From Serilophus lunatus (lineage: Eukaryota > Chordata > Aves > Passeriformes > Eurylaimidae), in NCBI GenBank assembly GCA_013399895.1, contig VXBA01001332.1, positions 855,439 to 919,438 on the forward strand: DNA of 64,000 nucleotides, read 5' to 3'. The notes under the pieces were generated by a model that saw nothing but the letters and a program-made list of their open reading frames with translations, did no database searches and was not told the DNA's origin. A program made the translations under genes and the position numbers. This document shows positions 27,455 through 41,400 of this stretch, in pieces; the first letter of the stretch is position 1, and each line of letters opens with the position of its first letter.

Positions 27455-30400
27455 CCTTTGTGCTTTGTGACAGGCAAGGGGGGAAAGCAGCTGATTTGAT
27501 TTACTTCTTATTTTGGTACAACTGTCACTTCTTTAGTGATGGTTTTTGCTTGGACTAATCTGTATGATGTTCAGAAGGCATAGTTTGAAATAGCATTTCA
27601 GCATTGTTGTTCAAATGCAACATACTCAAAGATTAGACAGGCAGTGTTTTAGCAGCTGCATTTAATTTGCAGTGAGTTAGTCACAAATGTGTCTATTCAT
27701 ATTTTAGCCCACAATGTGGTAGAACTGACAGTACAGCCACCTTCCAGAATCCTCCTCTTTTATTTATTTATTTTTTACGGAGAATCAAAGCTCTTTCAAA
27801 TTGCTAAGAGGCAGTCTTGTTTCCTGTGGTACTTAGTCTTCAAATAAATTATTTTTTCCTCCATTGGAACCTATTTTGTTCTGTCTCAGTGCAAACCATT
27901 CAACAATAACGTGTCAGCACTAAATTACCTTCAGGAAGGTCAGTGGGACAAAAATAAATAAATCATGTGATTTGAAGAGATGTATCTGAAATACACTTGC
28001 ATACTCTTTTTCTTGGCATAGTCACCCGCTCTCTGAATGGTTTTGCTATGCCCAGGAATTCAGAAGACAAGTATGCAAAATAAACTCAACTATTATTTTA
28101 GCAACTGTTCATGTTAATTCACAACACAGTTTCCTACTAAACCTCTAATATTTTGCAGTCATCTTAAGTCATGTGGTTACAGCTCAAGCCTGCAGTTTAA
28201 GAGCTCTGGTTTGTTTCTCATATCTGTCAGAAGTTTCTTATGGTGTTGTGGGCAAAATCTTTATTGTCCATTTATGCTGTAAGATCTTACAGGAAGACAT
28301 CATTCCTCCAGTTGGGTGAGGATCTCAACAAAAATACATATAAATAGGGATTCATAGATTGTAACATGTATTTATTTAGCATTATAGAATAAATACACTA
28401 TTGTTTCTATGTTATGGATGAAAATTAAATATAAATGCATAGTGATTTTTGAGTGATGTTTACTTTCACAATAACTAATATGAATAATTTAAAATTTTCA
28501 AGCGTCACAACTGCCACTACATCTGTATATTATTAAAATACTGGTAGTAATATGTTTTTACACATATATCAGTAAAAGAGAGCTATATTGCACAGAGTGA
28601 CATTTAAATTCACATAAATCAATTTATGCTTATGGTTTCATGTCCCTGGTACTTTTAAAATAACTTCTTAATATATATCTGCCTCCTGTCAGTATATGAA
28701 TTTAACTGGAGAGCTATTTTCAATAATTACAGTTCGTTTCCCAAGAATCAGATATTAGTGCACATGAAAGATCATTCCTGACTTGTTTTCAGCTGCCTTG
28801 AGAGTTTTAGTTATTACAAGTTAATTGAACCAGAAAAACTGAGGATAAAAGTTGACTTATCAAATTGAATTCTGTTAAAGTGACTGATTGTTGAGTGAGG
28901 AAAGGCAACAATAGGTGAGACTGTACTATCATCACCTGCTTATTTTTAAGGACTAGATCAAAGAGGTGAAGAGGATGTTTGGTTCCTCATGGATGCCTGA
29001 AGTCAATGCCTGCATCTGCAATTTTTTGTAACTAATTGCACTTTGGAGTTGCTACCTGAGCAGCCTTGGTGCAGCCTCGGGCAGACTGATGCTGGAAATT
29101 GTAACAGAAGAGCTGTATTTCCTTTCCTATATAAAGACCCTTAGTGGGAATTTTTTTTAGTGTGCTTGTCTAGGGGGCATTTGTGAAGCTGCCAGGTTTT
29201 CCCTGCATTGGTATAGCTCTCACAGCCATACCAGCTATTCAGTGCTTTTTCATTCACCCAGAAATGATGGGACAGAGGTGCTGAGTCAGCCTGTAAAACA
29301 CCGCTCTAACTGGCATCTATGAAAGTCTCCCTTTCTCTCCACATTTAAATGATTCTACAGACAAAGGCTATAAATCAAAATAATTAAATAATTTTAGATT
29401 TTATTTTGTTTTGTTTCCTTGCCCTTCTTTTTTTAGCAAGATAGGTAAAGGATAGTAGATGGAAAATATAGAAGTGTTATCAGGTGAATGGAAAAATTTC
29501 TCTAAAAAAAAGTTCCTGTGGAAGGAATGTTTCTCTCAAAACCCGTTTATTGAATATACATCCTTACATGAGAATTTTCATTTTAAGATAGTGAAGGCAA
29601 CAACCATTTTCCAATATTAAAATTATGTTGACACAATTTTTTGCTTGGTTGAATTTTAAGGATGATACAATCACCCATGTTTCCTGAGGGATTTGGCTAC
29701 TCAGATCCCATTAGAAAAGTCTCAATCTTCATCCTAATATTGACTGGAGAAACCATTATATTAAATTCTATTATAAGTTGTTATCTAACATGCTCATTGT
29801 TGAGTGACAAGAAGAAAATGATAATGTGTTCACCTAGGGACTGTAAGACAAATGTTTCATGTGTTCTGTAGACTTCTGTTAGATAACATTATGGTCATAT
29901 TACACTAAATAGGCACATCCTGCTTTTTTATACTTGAAAAAGAATTCGAGTTACTGGCACAGGCAGATTCTTAAAAGACAGACCATGGTTTTTCAGCTTG
30001 ATTTTTGAGATGAGTGCATTTTCTTGACATATTTCTGGAATTACTAAATTTCACAGAGTTCTAATTTGACATTACATCAAGTAAATATTTTCTGTGTGTT
30101 ACGAAATGGAAATCATAAGTACCATTGCATATTACATACATTATAAATAGGCCTATCTCCTATTTTTTCAAATGGCTGGCTGCCTATTCTTCATGTGATA
30201 TCAAGATTTTGTTAGAAAGGTACAGAAATCTGATTTTAAAAGAAATCTGTTTCTTTAATACAAATGTTTCTAAATCTCTTAATTACATGGCACCACAGGG
30301 TTTTGCTGTTTCCATTTAAACCTTTAAATTAAGCCCTGACTGATAACCAGGCTGGTGATACTTGGCCATGTCACAGCTGTCACCCAGAAGTCCATTCCAC

Positions 30401-32647
30401 ATCCACTCCAGCTCTTTATACTGGACTACAAGATGTCCTTAGCCTTGGGCATGTGGTCAGCACAGCAGCAGCTTTCTTCTGCTTGGCAAAATGCTTATCA
30501 ACTTTTCCTACCTTAAACATTTTGGTCAGGCTAGGAATGGAGATGCTGTTTCTTGTTTTCATAGCTGACTTTTTTTGAGTATCTCTAATAACAGCGTGTT
30601 TCCTGTAAATGGAGTATCACTTTGGGTGTGACATATATGACTTGTATATCTCAATGAGGTTTGGAGGGTTTCTTCTTAAACTGAGAGGAAAATTGTAACA
30701 CTTCTTATAGGAGAAAAACAACTGATTGCTCTGAGAGAGAACTGATACAAGGGCATGTCAAGACAATCAGTGAGATCTTGAACTTTGAGAAATAAGGCAA
30801 TATTCCACAAAAATGTGCGAAGCTGGGCTGACTTGGAATGATTTATCTCCTATTTGTCTTGGATGCTAAAAGAGAAGAGAAATATAGTATTGGAAACTTC
30901 ACAAATGATCAAGCTGAACTGTCAGTATTCTATAATAAAAGAACTCACGAAGAAGTTTTTCAGTACAACTGTCATTTTCAAATACCTATACATTCTCTGT
31001 GATTATGTTTCATAGACCTGTATTTCATGTCTTGTAAATACAGATCAACTAACAAATGTGATTCTAGTGAAAACATTTTAAGTGTACTTCCACCTCCTAC
31101 CCTCAATTATATGATTCAAACTGAAAGTAAAGAGGGCTTTCGAAGGCTTATTTTTTAATAAGTAGTGTCAAAGGAACAAAGAACCATGAACTTATAAGGT
31201 ACAGTAGCTTCGTGGCTGAGAGCAGAAGAGCACAAAGATTCACATTCCCTCATTGCTTCGGTAGCTCTTTTCAAGATGTTTCCTGTTTGACCTTTGCCAC
31301 AAAGATGAGGTCTGTCCAGAATCGTTGAGTAAAGGAAGGTCATGCAGAGATGTCTTAATATGTGCTTTGCACAAAGCTCTTTTCATATCTACCTAAAAGC
31401 AGTGGACCATAGCAAATAAGTTGTGGACAGGACCACTCAAGCCCAAATGGCCTGAAGGGACACAATTTAGAGTGACCTTTTAACATCCTTTGTCAATAAT
31501 CTGTATAGATGAAGACAACTATCTAAAAGGTCTGTCCTTGTCTAGCAAATAAAGGATAGTGAATGTCTCAATAGTCACATTCCTCCGGAGAAATGATGCA
31601 GAGCAATTGCTCTAAATTCTTAGCTCTTATTTTCTGAGATTCTAGAGGCAATTTCAGGGGAGCAGGAGAGCTGCTAATATTTAACAGTTTTGAAAAAAAT
31701 CATTTGTGATGCATTTCATACTGACAATGAGAAAAGCTAAACCTGCCTACTAAATTGTGCTGATTTCTTTAATTGTTTTTCCTCATACGTACAACTCTGG
31801 ATGAAATTGGTTTTCTCTACAAAAGAGTATGAGAAAACAAGAAGCTCCACTATAGTTGAATTTTAGAGCTGCATTCCTCGTTGAGCCAGTCTTGATGAAA
31901 ATATAAGATTAATAAATTGAAAGCCACTCATGCTGTCTGAATTGACAATGAGTTCATAACAAGAATTTTCTTGTTTGTTTTTTTAAATATTTTCTTGCCT
32001 TTCAGTTTTAAATTATATGAAAATCTCACCCATTCTATAAGGTTTTTCAAACGCCACATTTCTAAATCTGGTATTTTTTTGACAAAGTAAACTATGGAAA
32101 GCTTGCAGTTCTTGCCTGCAGAGCAATTGTATCTTGACTATGTGATCAAACTATCAAGCTTAATTGAAAAAAAGGTAAGAAGCTGACCAGCTTGACAAAA
32201 TGTCAGCTTAGTTGGAATCGAGCGTGTGTGGGAGAATTGAAATGGGCAAAGCTGATTAGGGTTAGCTAACTAAAGGGTAGAGGAAACTATAAAAGGTAAG
32301 ATCTCTAATTAGCTGTTTGAGCCAGTGCTTCAAACAAAATTTAGAGGTGGACTTGTGAACTGCATAAGAAAGGTTCTCAGTAGGGGTTTTATTGTGGATT
32401 ACAAGACTGGTAAGGAAACAAAGGAGGGGGAACAATAAAGAATGGCACTTTTGGGCCACCTCCATCTTTCTGCTGTCATGCACCATGCAGTCAGGTAAGA
32501 GAAAATTTTGGATTACTGTAGTTTATTTTTTTAAAGCCTGTCCAATAAAAAACTCAGAATCATGTCTGCTGAAGACTGGAATAGCAAATAGGAAAGTTCT
32601 AAAGGTTGTTACCAGATTTAGAGAAAAAGGGAATTCATTCAAATAAT

Positions 32648-33206
32648 TAGGACTGGTGAGGCTGCACCTCAAATACTTTGTTCAGTTTTGGGCGTCTCAC
32701 TACAAGACACACATTGAGGTGCTGGAGCATGTCCAGAAAAGGTCAAAGGAGCTGGTGAAGGCTCTGGAGCACAAGTCTGATGAGGAATGTCTGAGGGAGC
32801 TGGGGGAGTTTAGCCTGGAGAAAAGAAGGCTCAGGGAGGAACTAATCACTCTCTACAACTGTCTCAAAGAAGGTTGTAGCCAGGTGAGGGTCAGGCTCTG
32901 CTCCCATGTAACAAGTGACGAGACAACAGGAAATGGCCCCAAGTTGCACCAGGGGAGGTTTAGATTGGATATTAGGAAAAATTTCTTCACAGAAAATGTT
33001 ATCAAACATTGGAGCAGGCTGCCCATGGAAGTGGTGGAGTCACCATCTCTGGAGATATTTAAAAGACCTATAGATGCAGCGTTTAGGGATATGATTTAGT
33101 GGTGGACTTGCCAGTGTTGGGCCAATGGTTGGAGTTCATGATCTTAAATATATTTTCCAACTTAAATGATTCTATGGGTCTATCATTCTACTATTCCATC
33201 ATTTGG
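32648..33206 (+). mobile_element. 5'-truncated CR1 LINE, 3' end
   Basis: CR1 is the dominant non-LTR retrotransposon of birds. It copies itself by target-primed reverse transcription and usually leaves 5'-truncated copies. The element begins abruptly near 32648, continues with the C-terminal part of ORF2, then a short 3' UTR from 33100, and ends in degenerate copies of the ATTCTATG-type octamer (about 33172-33202). That tail is the hallmark of CR1 and, unlike L1, it has no poly-A. The upstream endonuclease and most of the reverse transcriptase are missing, so the copy cannot move. Divergence from the remembered family pattern is moderate. No target-site duplication is visible, which is usual for CR1. 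Subfamily not assigned. Confidence 0.93.
32656..33099 (+). pseudogene. CR1 ORF2 C-terminal fragment
   Basis: A 147-codon open frame within the CR1 copy. It reads as the segment after the reverse-transcriptase core. Features typical of avian CR1 are visible: a VQFW...HYK start, an LEHKSDEECLRELG stretch near residues 37-50, SLEKRRLREELITLYN near 53-68, GRFRLDIRKNFFTENV near 100-115 and a VVESPSLEIFKR motif near 125-136. The stop falls where the family normally ends, just before the 3' UTR. The first codon is GTG and an in-frame TAA lies at 32644, so no real initiator exists; the frame simply starts at the truncation. It has no frameshift or internal stop over about 440 nt, which suggests a moderately young insertion or luck. 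No cellular function is implied. Confidence 0.9.
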
Positions 33207-35114
33207 TCAAAGCCATAGACAGCCTGAATTCAGAATACTTGGGCAATGCTATAAGCACATTGTTTTCCATGTACCAGTGTGGATTTGAATAATTCACAGT
33301 CTCATTGTGAACATCCCATAAGCATTACCTCTTGCTTTATGTAAGTGATTAATTCATCATTATTATTTATTATTGTGGCTTTGGTCATGGCAATATTTGG
33401 GCTCATGTCTACCACTGCTAAGAAATTAATGCTATACAGTATCTAATTGTATATGTACAAAGCTCCAAATGCTCTAAAGCACGACTGCTATAAGTGCATT
33501 GTGTTCCTTGGCCACTATGAGCAGTGTCTGTCAATGGGAGTTGCAGCAAGGATTTCAGTGGCAGCACAACTAGGTCTTCATATTAAAATCTAAGGTAAGA
33601 TTGAAGGATGAATTCAGCAGTAGACTAGCTATTCAACATCATAGAATAACAAGAAATATTTTTTTTCTGGGAGTAACAGCAAGTTTAAATGCTGGGAACT
33701 CGCTGATTCTAGATATGTTGTATAAAATCTAGGCTTCATAGAAAAGAAGAAACGATGTCTGGACAAACCAGCCTTTGCCCAGCCAGTAATTTTAAAACAA
33801 CTCCAAACCAAACACCTGCGTTCCTTGGTTACATTCATGTTAAATCGATGCATATGCTTTCTATTTCTACAACAAACTGAATCAGCCTGGGATCGTGGCA
33901 TCCCTGTGTTCTGAGGAAGTCAGATCCCAATCTGATGGGTGCCACTTGGACATCTCCCTAATCTGAAACAGACCCACTACCACCCCATGAAGCTTTTGAA
34001 AATAATTGAGGTCTGACAAAAACATTTGGTGGTTTATATAAAATTCATTTATTTCCTCTTCCTTTTTCTATGGAAAAGTTCTTGCTCCCTGGTTTATAGG
34101 AAGGAAAGTATGTTGAAACAAGTGGCTTTCTTGATAATGTGGTAAAGTGGTTTTCTTGCCTAATGATAACTGTTTAATATTAAACCTTCCATTGAGACAT
34201 AGCAAATTCCCAACTCTTAATTCTTGCCACCAGAAATTGTAACATCCCAGAAGAACAGTAATATTTTTATTCTTTTGAGTTCACTTGGCATGATTCATTT
34301 TTATTTTTGAAATAATGAACAGAATACTTATGAAAAGAGACCCAAACTGTATGCTTCTTAAAGATGCTAACTTAAAGAACTATTACTGGTTTTGCAAAGA
34401 AAAAGAAAATGCACACTTATGGCATACTACTGCTTTATTTTGAATATTTTCTGTGAAGCATTTGGAAGGCTTTACCTGTTTTGTAAGACATGAGGTGGAA
34501 CTCCAAACCTTGGTTGTGGTTATATGCAATGCCAATTGAGTGTCCCATTAATTTCATGGTTTCTTTTTTTGTTTTTCTATCCTTTATATACATAAAAATA
34601 TACCAACATGCACTTATAAATTTTTAGTAACCAGTTAATTTAAAATCTTGAGAGAATAAAAAAATTACCACGTGAAAATCACCTCACAAAAACCTCATAT
34701 ATGAAACTTTAAAGATCGGAGTTCTTGTCAGTAAAGTCAATTAAATGATCTGATTTTTTTATTTTGTTTGCTGTTGCTTTAGGCAAAAACCCTACTATTA
34801 TGAACTTACTATGGGACCAAAGATATTCTTTAATTAGTCTAACTGAACGAAAAAAATGCAACAATGGTGGAATTGGTGGTAGAAATTACATCAATGAAGC
34901 ATGAAAAGTAAGATAGAAGGGAACTGTGGGTGTTGAAATCACCTTGTAATTTGGGTGACTGTAAATATCAAATATCTCCCTGAAGTTGAAGAATTTGGTA
35001 AATTAAATGTGAAGAGTAAAAAAAAAAATTAGAAATTATTTTAAACATCAATGATCAGAATCCCTCAAAAACAAGGTTGTCCACTGACACCACTGATGCC
35101 AATTCTTCAAAACA

Positions 35115-35160
35115 TAAAGCTTTCCTGACTTCAGTGGGTCTGTTTCTCTAGAAGGCAAAA
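35115..35160. mobile_element. Possible old CR1/L3-like 3' relic
   Basis: CCTGACTTCAGTGGGTCTG (35126-35144) resembles the TTGACTTCAGTGGG motif common in ancient L3/CR1-type relics. A similar TGATTTCAGTGGGGTTTGG occurs at about 19172-19190. Only the motif itself is recognisable, so confidence is low. Confidence 0.22.
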
Positions 35161-36508
35161 CAATTATTACAGGATGCTACATCATTCACACAAACCCTCT
35201 CTGGCTCACCTCCACCTAAGCCTTCCAGTCAGGAGACCAAGCATCTCAAACAACTCCTGTCTGGCTAATTCAAGTGAGTTCAACATTGGACTATCCTCTT
35301 AAAGGTCTATTTCTTTGCCACCTCATCCACATGAATTTGCTTTTGCACTGGTTTGTTAGGTATTAAGAGCAGAAAGAGACACACATGTTTGTGTGTTCTA
35401 AATAAAAGCCTTTTGTGGATGGTTCATTACATAAATGATCTTTCTGTTTGATTAGGGGCTGGGGAAACAGAGCTCATGTTTGAAAGATCAGGAACATTTT
35501 CACAGGTCACTGATTCTCTGTGTTTGCAAATGAGCAAGTCTGGTGTAGGATGTGTATCAAAGAGAGAGGGCACACAGTGACAGAGCTAGTCGTGATGGAG
35601 ATTTTTCATGGTGTTTGAATGTGAACTTTGTTTTGTGTAGATGGCTTTAGCTGATATATGTATGCAGCTGTAAGAAATAATGACATGACCAGCCTTCTTT
35701 TCACTGTTACAGGCATGCTGCGAGTGTGGTTCAGCCCTTCTTCCGAAAAAGGATCTGGCCCAGTATGAACCCTGAATATTGCAACAAAACACCCACTGAA
35801 AGAAGAGAGAATCGGTGCCAAGTAGGTATTTCCAAGTACGGGAGACTCATTTTGCAAAGCCTAATGAGGGGTGAGAAACTGTGCTTCTGGGATCTGTCCA
35901 GATTCCATGAATAAGCCACGGAGGGACTGATGAAAGCTAATAATAGTCTCAAATTCCTCACTCAAATTTGTGTTCATCGTAGGCTTACGGTTGTTAGAGA
36001 AGCAGCCTCTGATCTGCAGCAGTGTCCCAGCCTCAGCCATTGTTGCTGTTGGCTACCATGTACCATTAAAAATGGGGTTTTTACAAACGTGGTTGTTTTC
36101 TTTAAAATACTTTTTCTCTGACATTTTTGAAGGCACGTTTGAAAAATCACTTTATAGAAAACTTCACTTCTCCTTACTCTGCAAAGGCTTCCTGATGGAT
36201 AGTTTGCTAAATTAGCCCCACTGTAATTTATGAAAAGCAATTTTGCAATATGGGATAGAACAAGATGTTGGCATTGTGTGGGACAGCTGAAGGAAGGTGC
36301 AAATGTTCCTGAGAGCCTCCTGCTTAGAACTAAAAGTCACTGTGACTGTAGTTGATACATATCGGAGGCTATAACAGAAAAGCCCTCTCTGAAGACATCT
36401 CCTATTCATGTCAGGTAAAACCCCATTTCATCCAGGGAATTAAGTGTTACTGTCAAATGTCCTGACTATTAGTTTCTGACAGTTTTTTGGCATATGCTTT
36501 AGCCTAAT

Positions 36509-36566
36509 GGGATTGATCCTGCACAGCTTAAATGAATGGGGACCTTGTGACTTGAAAGGGATGGAG
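36509..36566. mobile_element. Possible old CR1/L3-like 3' relic
   Basis: GGATTGATCCTGCAC, followed by an AATGGGGACCTTGTGACTTGAAAGG stretch, resembles the gatcctgcactc...ttgactTCAATGGG pattern common in ancient L3/CR1-type relics of reptiles and birds. The match is short and diverged; chance similarity is quite possible. Confidence 0.25.
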
Positions 36567-38175
36567 GATCATTTCAAAGAGCCTGCAATATGAACTACAT
36601 GGGTGTTAAGTCCTTGTCAACTAGTTGTGGTTGTCTTAGATTTTTAAAAATTACTTGGATACCTTGAAGAGCCTTCAATATCCCCATCATTCATTTCCTT
36701 CCATCTGAGCACAAAGTATCAAGAATCACTTCTAAAAGTGCATATACATAGAAGGTGCAGCACTGAAAATCATTTCCCAAAAGACTTAGCCTTTGGAAAC
36801 AGACTCAAGAAAGAGTAAGAATGAAAATAAAACCAAAAATATCTCGGAGCCAAAACTGTAAATAGGTAAGGTGTAGGCATAGTAAAGGACATCACTGAAT
36901 TTACCTACAGAATAGCTCTGTGCTGACTTGGAATACATAAATGGTTCATGACAATTTAGTGCAAATTAATCTTTTTTGGCTGCAAATTGCTTAAATCTGC
37001 TATGTGGTAGAAGAAGCCAATGATAAATGCAGTATGTGATTTTTGTAAAAGTGTTTTCTTTCAAAAATCCAAACCAAAACATTTATTAACAGGGAAATAA
37101 TAGCAATTTTTGCATAAGTTTTGACACTGAAGGGACCATCTATTTACCATGTTCAGTTCTATTTTGTGATTACATGGGATGATAGCTTTCTCAACACAGC
37201 ATTAAAAAAAACCTTTAGAAAAAAAATGTGAATGCTGTTGAAGAGATAACAGCACACCCCTTGCTCCAGGGGTTGTGACAGTACACTTAGAAAAGCAGCT
37301 GGAAAGAATTGGAAAGAGAAGGATGGAATATAGGTCTGTTTTCAGTTATTCATACATATACCAGCACTGGCATGACATTAGGATTCTAATCAATGTTGCC
37401 CTCTCTCTGCTGTAAAACTAACAGAATACTGTAAGATCCCTCTTGGGTTCATAACTTGAAGTTTTGCCTTCTTATTGAGATTTTCTTCCAAAGCAAAGCT
37501 TACCAAAGCCCTTCTTGATAGGCTGGGGGGCAGGTTTTTTTTCATTATGTATCTTTACTTTTAAATTTCTAGATTCTTGTTCTTTACCTGTTTCCATCTC
37601 CATGCTTTTATTTCACTGACACCCTTTCATTCCTCTATTTTGCTCTGTGTATGTGAGACAGAGAGAAAGCATGAGCCTTTTTCAGCTCTTTACTGGCTGA
37701 TGCTTTGGGAATTGTTCTTTCCTTGGTCTCCTATTCACTATGTGCCCATGGCCCTTTCTTACAGCACGCTTCAACTAGTGCATTCTCAGAGTTCTCCCAA
37801 GGTTTACGTAAGACAGATGCAGGGGGGTACTTATTGAGCCTGTGAAACTGCAGCCACAGGTCACTGCTTCCATGCATGGCAGGAAAACAGAAATAAGTTG
37901 GGAAGAATTCATCCCTATTTCTTCCATAAGTGTTGGAGAATTAATGTGGGTGGCTTGTGGTTTGGGTGGAGTCGAGGTCATGTTTCCTCACCTTTCTTGC
38001 TACTCCTGTCAGTTCTGTGCTTCTCAAACCTGTCTGATGACTGTCTTTCCCAGCTGTTTCCTCAAATTGGGAAACATTATTTGCCAACGTATACACTGCT
38101 ATTTGTCTTCCTGCAATACTCTTATCAGTGGAAGTGAGCATTTTGTTTTGATAGATGACCATTAGTCACAAGGAT

Positions 38176-38193
38176 CTACTTTTATAAAAGTAG
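38176..38193. other. Perfect 18-bp palindrome
   Basis: CTACTTTTATAAAAGTAG is its own reverse complement, with no spacer. It contains a TATAAAA-like core. It lies between AT-rich unique sequence and the LTR fragment at 38.37 kb. A dimeric binding site is possible; no function can be shown. Confidence 0.7.
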
Positions 38194-38368
38194 GTTGCTG
38201 TACTTGGTGTTGCGTAGCTGAACTGACGCAAATGGGACAGTTCAATTTTCAGAATGAGAACTTGGGCAAGACTGAGTGAAGCAATGTTTAATCCTTTGAA
38301 ATCTTGGGCTTATCTCTGTATAGCACAGTTTAACATATTGTAGGGAGGCTTTATTCAAGTTGACTATC

Positions 38369-38460
38369 ATCGATTCTGGGGGAAGCTTCTGGTACCTTCT
38401 CAGAGAAGCTAGTCCTGTACCTCCACCACTACCGTAACCTCACACACAAACCCAAGACAC
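38369..38460 (+). mobile_element. 3' end fragment of the same LTR family
   Basis: About 92 bp that aligns by eye with the last 90 bp of the LTR at 47.65-48.63 kb, in the same orientation. Shared stretches include GGGGAAGCTTCTGG, CTTCTCAGAGAAG and ACAAACCCAA. Identity is roughly 70% by eye. The rest of the LTR is not recognisable upstream, so this is a truncated or heavily decayed relic. It ends at the same terminal region as the longer copy, which supports the right-hand boundary of the family. Confidence 0.62.
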
Positions 38461-41400
38461 CATGGTACCTTACAATTTCTTTTGATGGGCCACCATCAAT
38501 TCTATTCTTAAAATAACCTATTTTCTCCTATTTCAGGTCTACAGAGAAGGTATTGGCAGCAGTTTAATCGGGCTAAATTTTATCTGGAAGTCACTGAAAT
38601 GGGAGAAGGAGAATTATCTTTATTTATTTTTGTCCAGTTAAATATTGCACACAAGGGCTTTGAGAAGAAATACGGAAAATAACACAAGAAATTTGTTTGT
38701 GGCTTTCATTCTCAAACTCTTCTTTAGACTCTGGGAGTTCCAACTGACTTGGAGCTATAGAAATGGCCATGGTTCAATGCTAGCACTGCCTTAGAGCAAA
38801 CAGAGTGGGAAGGATTTCATTTCCTCTTGACCTCTGATGATCTCTGTTTGTGTAGAGCTAGTTACCAGGACTTCAGATTAGTTAGTACAGTTCAATATAT
38901 TTTCTCATGAAAAAGATGAATGATGCATCACAGCCTGTCTTACATAGAATTTGACTTTTAAATGGTGGGTAGAAAGTGTAGGAGTGGAATGCCTATGTGC
39001 AAAGTGCTGTAAGCTTTCAGGTTCCTTCATGAGGGGTCAAAGGCCTGGTGACTGAACAGTACTGCTTTAGGATGTACCCTCTCCCTGTGAAAGAAATATT
39101 TCTACAAAATCTGCAGTCTTCTGTGTTCAGGTAGCACCACAATTTAGACAACTTTAATGAATGAATTTTGAAACACCTCCAGGCTGCAGAAAGAGCTGAT
39201 TCCCACGCGGTAGAGGGAAACTTTGAAGCCTATAGTAGTCTTTTCACTGTTTTCAATGGAAAATTTTGCTGTCTCTCATTTAATGGATTCACATTGCATT
39301 TACTTCCTGCCCTTTAATGATGGCCTGCTCACTTCCCTGGACTTATTATTTCAGAAAATTTCATTTAAGAAAGTTCTTTCTGTAAATTAATGTACTGCAG
39401 ATTTATTCTTCAGCATGTCCACATTTGATATATCCAGTATTTAAGTTTGTATTCACTTAGCAAAGCATTTACTCCATTATCATGTAATCATTTCCAGTCC
39501 AAGATTAATGTCCTATAAATTTCTCCTCGCAGCAGTTTTATTGCTATATTACTTATTAAGTTATGTTTGCATTGATCTTCCAAAATAGGAAAGATAGATA
39601 AGATTTGTTTACGTTTTACATTAAAGTGAGTCTTTTACAGTCAGATCAGACTGAAAGGCTAAAGATTATAGCACACACAATATCTTTACACCTTGTCAAA
39701 TGTTGCCAATCAAATTTGGAAAAGTCACCAAGAGTTTTGAAATGGTTTTATGAACTTCTATCATCAAAAATATTTTTCCATTTTCTTTTGTTTGCTGGAA
39801 TGGTGGTAGATTTTTTTTCCCTCAAAGGCCACTAAAAACATGATTTTGAAAAAGTGGAAAAAAATATTGTGTCACTCTTCAACCTTTTTTACTAGCTCAC
39901 CAAAACAAAATATTAGTATTTTACGGTTGTAATTCTTTTTCTGTTCAACATGTCCTAAACATCTTCACATCAAGGAGACTAAGCAAAAAATAAATATCTA
40001 AAGCAAACCTTAGCTCCAAGAGAAGCTTGATCATGCCCATGCGGAGCTGGTCAGTAGCTCGACATGGAACATAAATACTTAGCAGCTTAAGAGAGGTCAT
40101 AAGGTTATTTTAGGATTCACTAAGTCATAACTTTATTGTAATTGAAAAATCCATAAGGTCAATATTTTCCCTATGAGGGAGAATGCTCTTTTTTGAGAGT
40201 CCCACTAGTATCTGTTCCATTTAAGTATTGTGATGCATTTGTTGCACTTGTGTGAGAAAAGCTGCTGATTAGTAGGGAAGACTCAGAAATTACAGAGAAG
40301 AAAAGAAATTATTTTCCGTATTGTCTCTCATTGATACCTAAATTTTCTTTCCCGTTTCAGCAATATGATCTAAGACCGTTGGAAAAAATATGTCACGTAT
40401 TGATCTCTAGATGTCATATTTACACATTATATGATAGATAACAGTACCTAGTTTTTTGTTGGACAAAAAATCATGTTATGTAAATCATATTTAAGAATAT
40501 ACCTGCAGCATCAACGGTCATATGATTACATCTATTTATTCATACAGATACTGGCAGTATCAGAAAAATATTTTCCTTCATTGATATTTTCTTTTTCTTT
40601 CTGTACACTCTCTAATTCTAGACAAGCTACTACCATATATCACCAATCCCCATTAAGAACAAGACAAAACAACAACAACAAACCCCTAAGCAAACCTTTT
40701 GAAGCACACTGTTATGTTTTATATGGTAAAATGTGTATTATCAGTATTAAGATCTGTTATTAAAAAATACATTGGGGTATAACATAAATACTTTATGAGA
40801 GATGCATGCAGTTTTCGTTGTCCAAACTAAATTTCTAGCCCCTTAAAATGCAACCTAAGTACAAGCGTGTTGGGTTAGCTGTGAAGAGAAATTTGCATTC
40901 TCTATTTCACTTCCTGAATGTCATTCTCATCCCTTTTTTCGTCAGTTATTAAAATGCGCAAAGCCACTTCTGCCAGCCCACTTATCCCCTGCCACATCGA
41001 ATCAGCGTATCCACAAAGAGTGTTTCCTCTGTGCTTGGAGCTGTCAGAGATGGACTGCAAGAGCAGCTTTCTGGTGATTCAGTGCAGCAGGGGACACATG
41101 CTCCAATGACAGCAATGGTGCACAATTAACATAGGCTAAAAGAGCATAAAGGAAATTGTAGAGCAGAGCGAAAAGCTGCAGAACCCTGAGCTGTAACTCA
41201 CTCAGGGCTTTCCAATTCTCTTTGCAATAAGGCAAAAAGGCAAGTTAATAAAGCACTGAATATTTTTGTAAGCCAAACTGTTGGCCTATTTTTATGTAGA
41301 ACTACGAAATATCAATGGACTAAAGCCGACTTTCATATGAAAAATGTTCTTAGGGAGAATTTGTGGAACTCAAATGATGAATTGTCTTGGTTTTGCCATT

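Larger units (their letters stand above)
21674..32647. other. Mostly unique AT-rich DNA, no gene seen
   Basis: Holds the GC-richer block at 26.75 kb, the poly-T cluster at 27.36 kb and the small hairpin at 25.49 kb. The rest, including the DNA directly upstream of the CR1 truncation point, is unrecognised unique sequence with chance open frames only. Confidence 0.55.

Noticed and set aside
27328..27558. Phenylalanine-rich frame through the poly-T cluster
   Set aside because: Translation of a homopolymer containing an ambiguous base.
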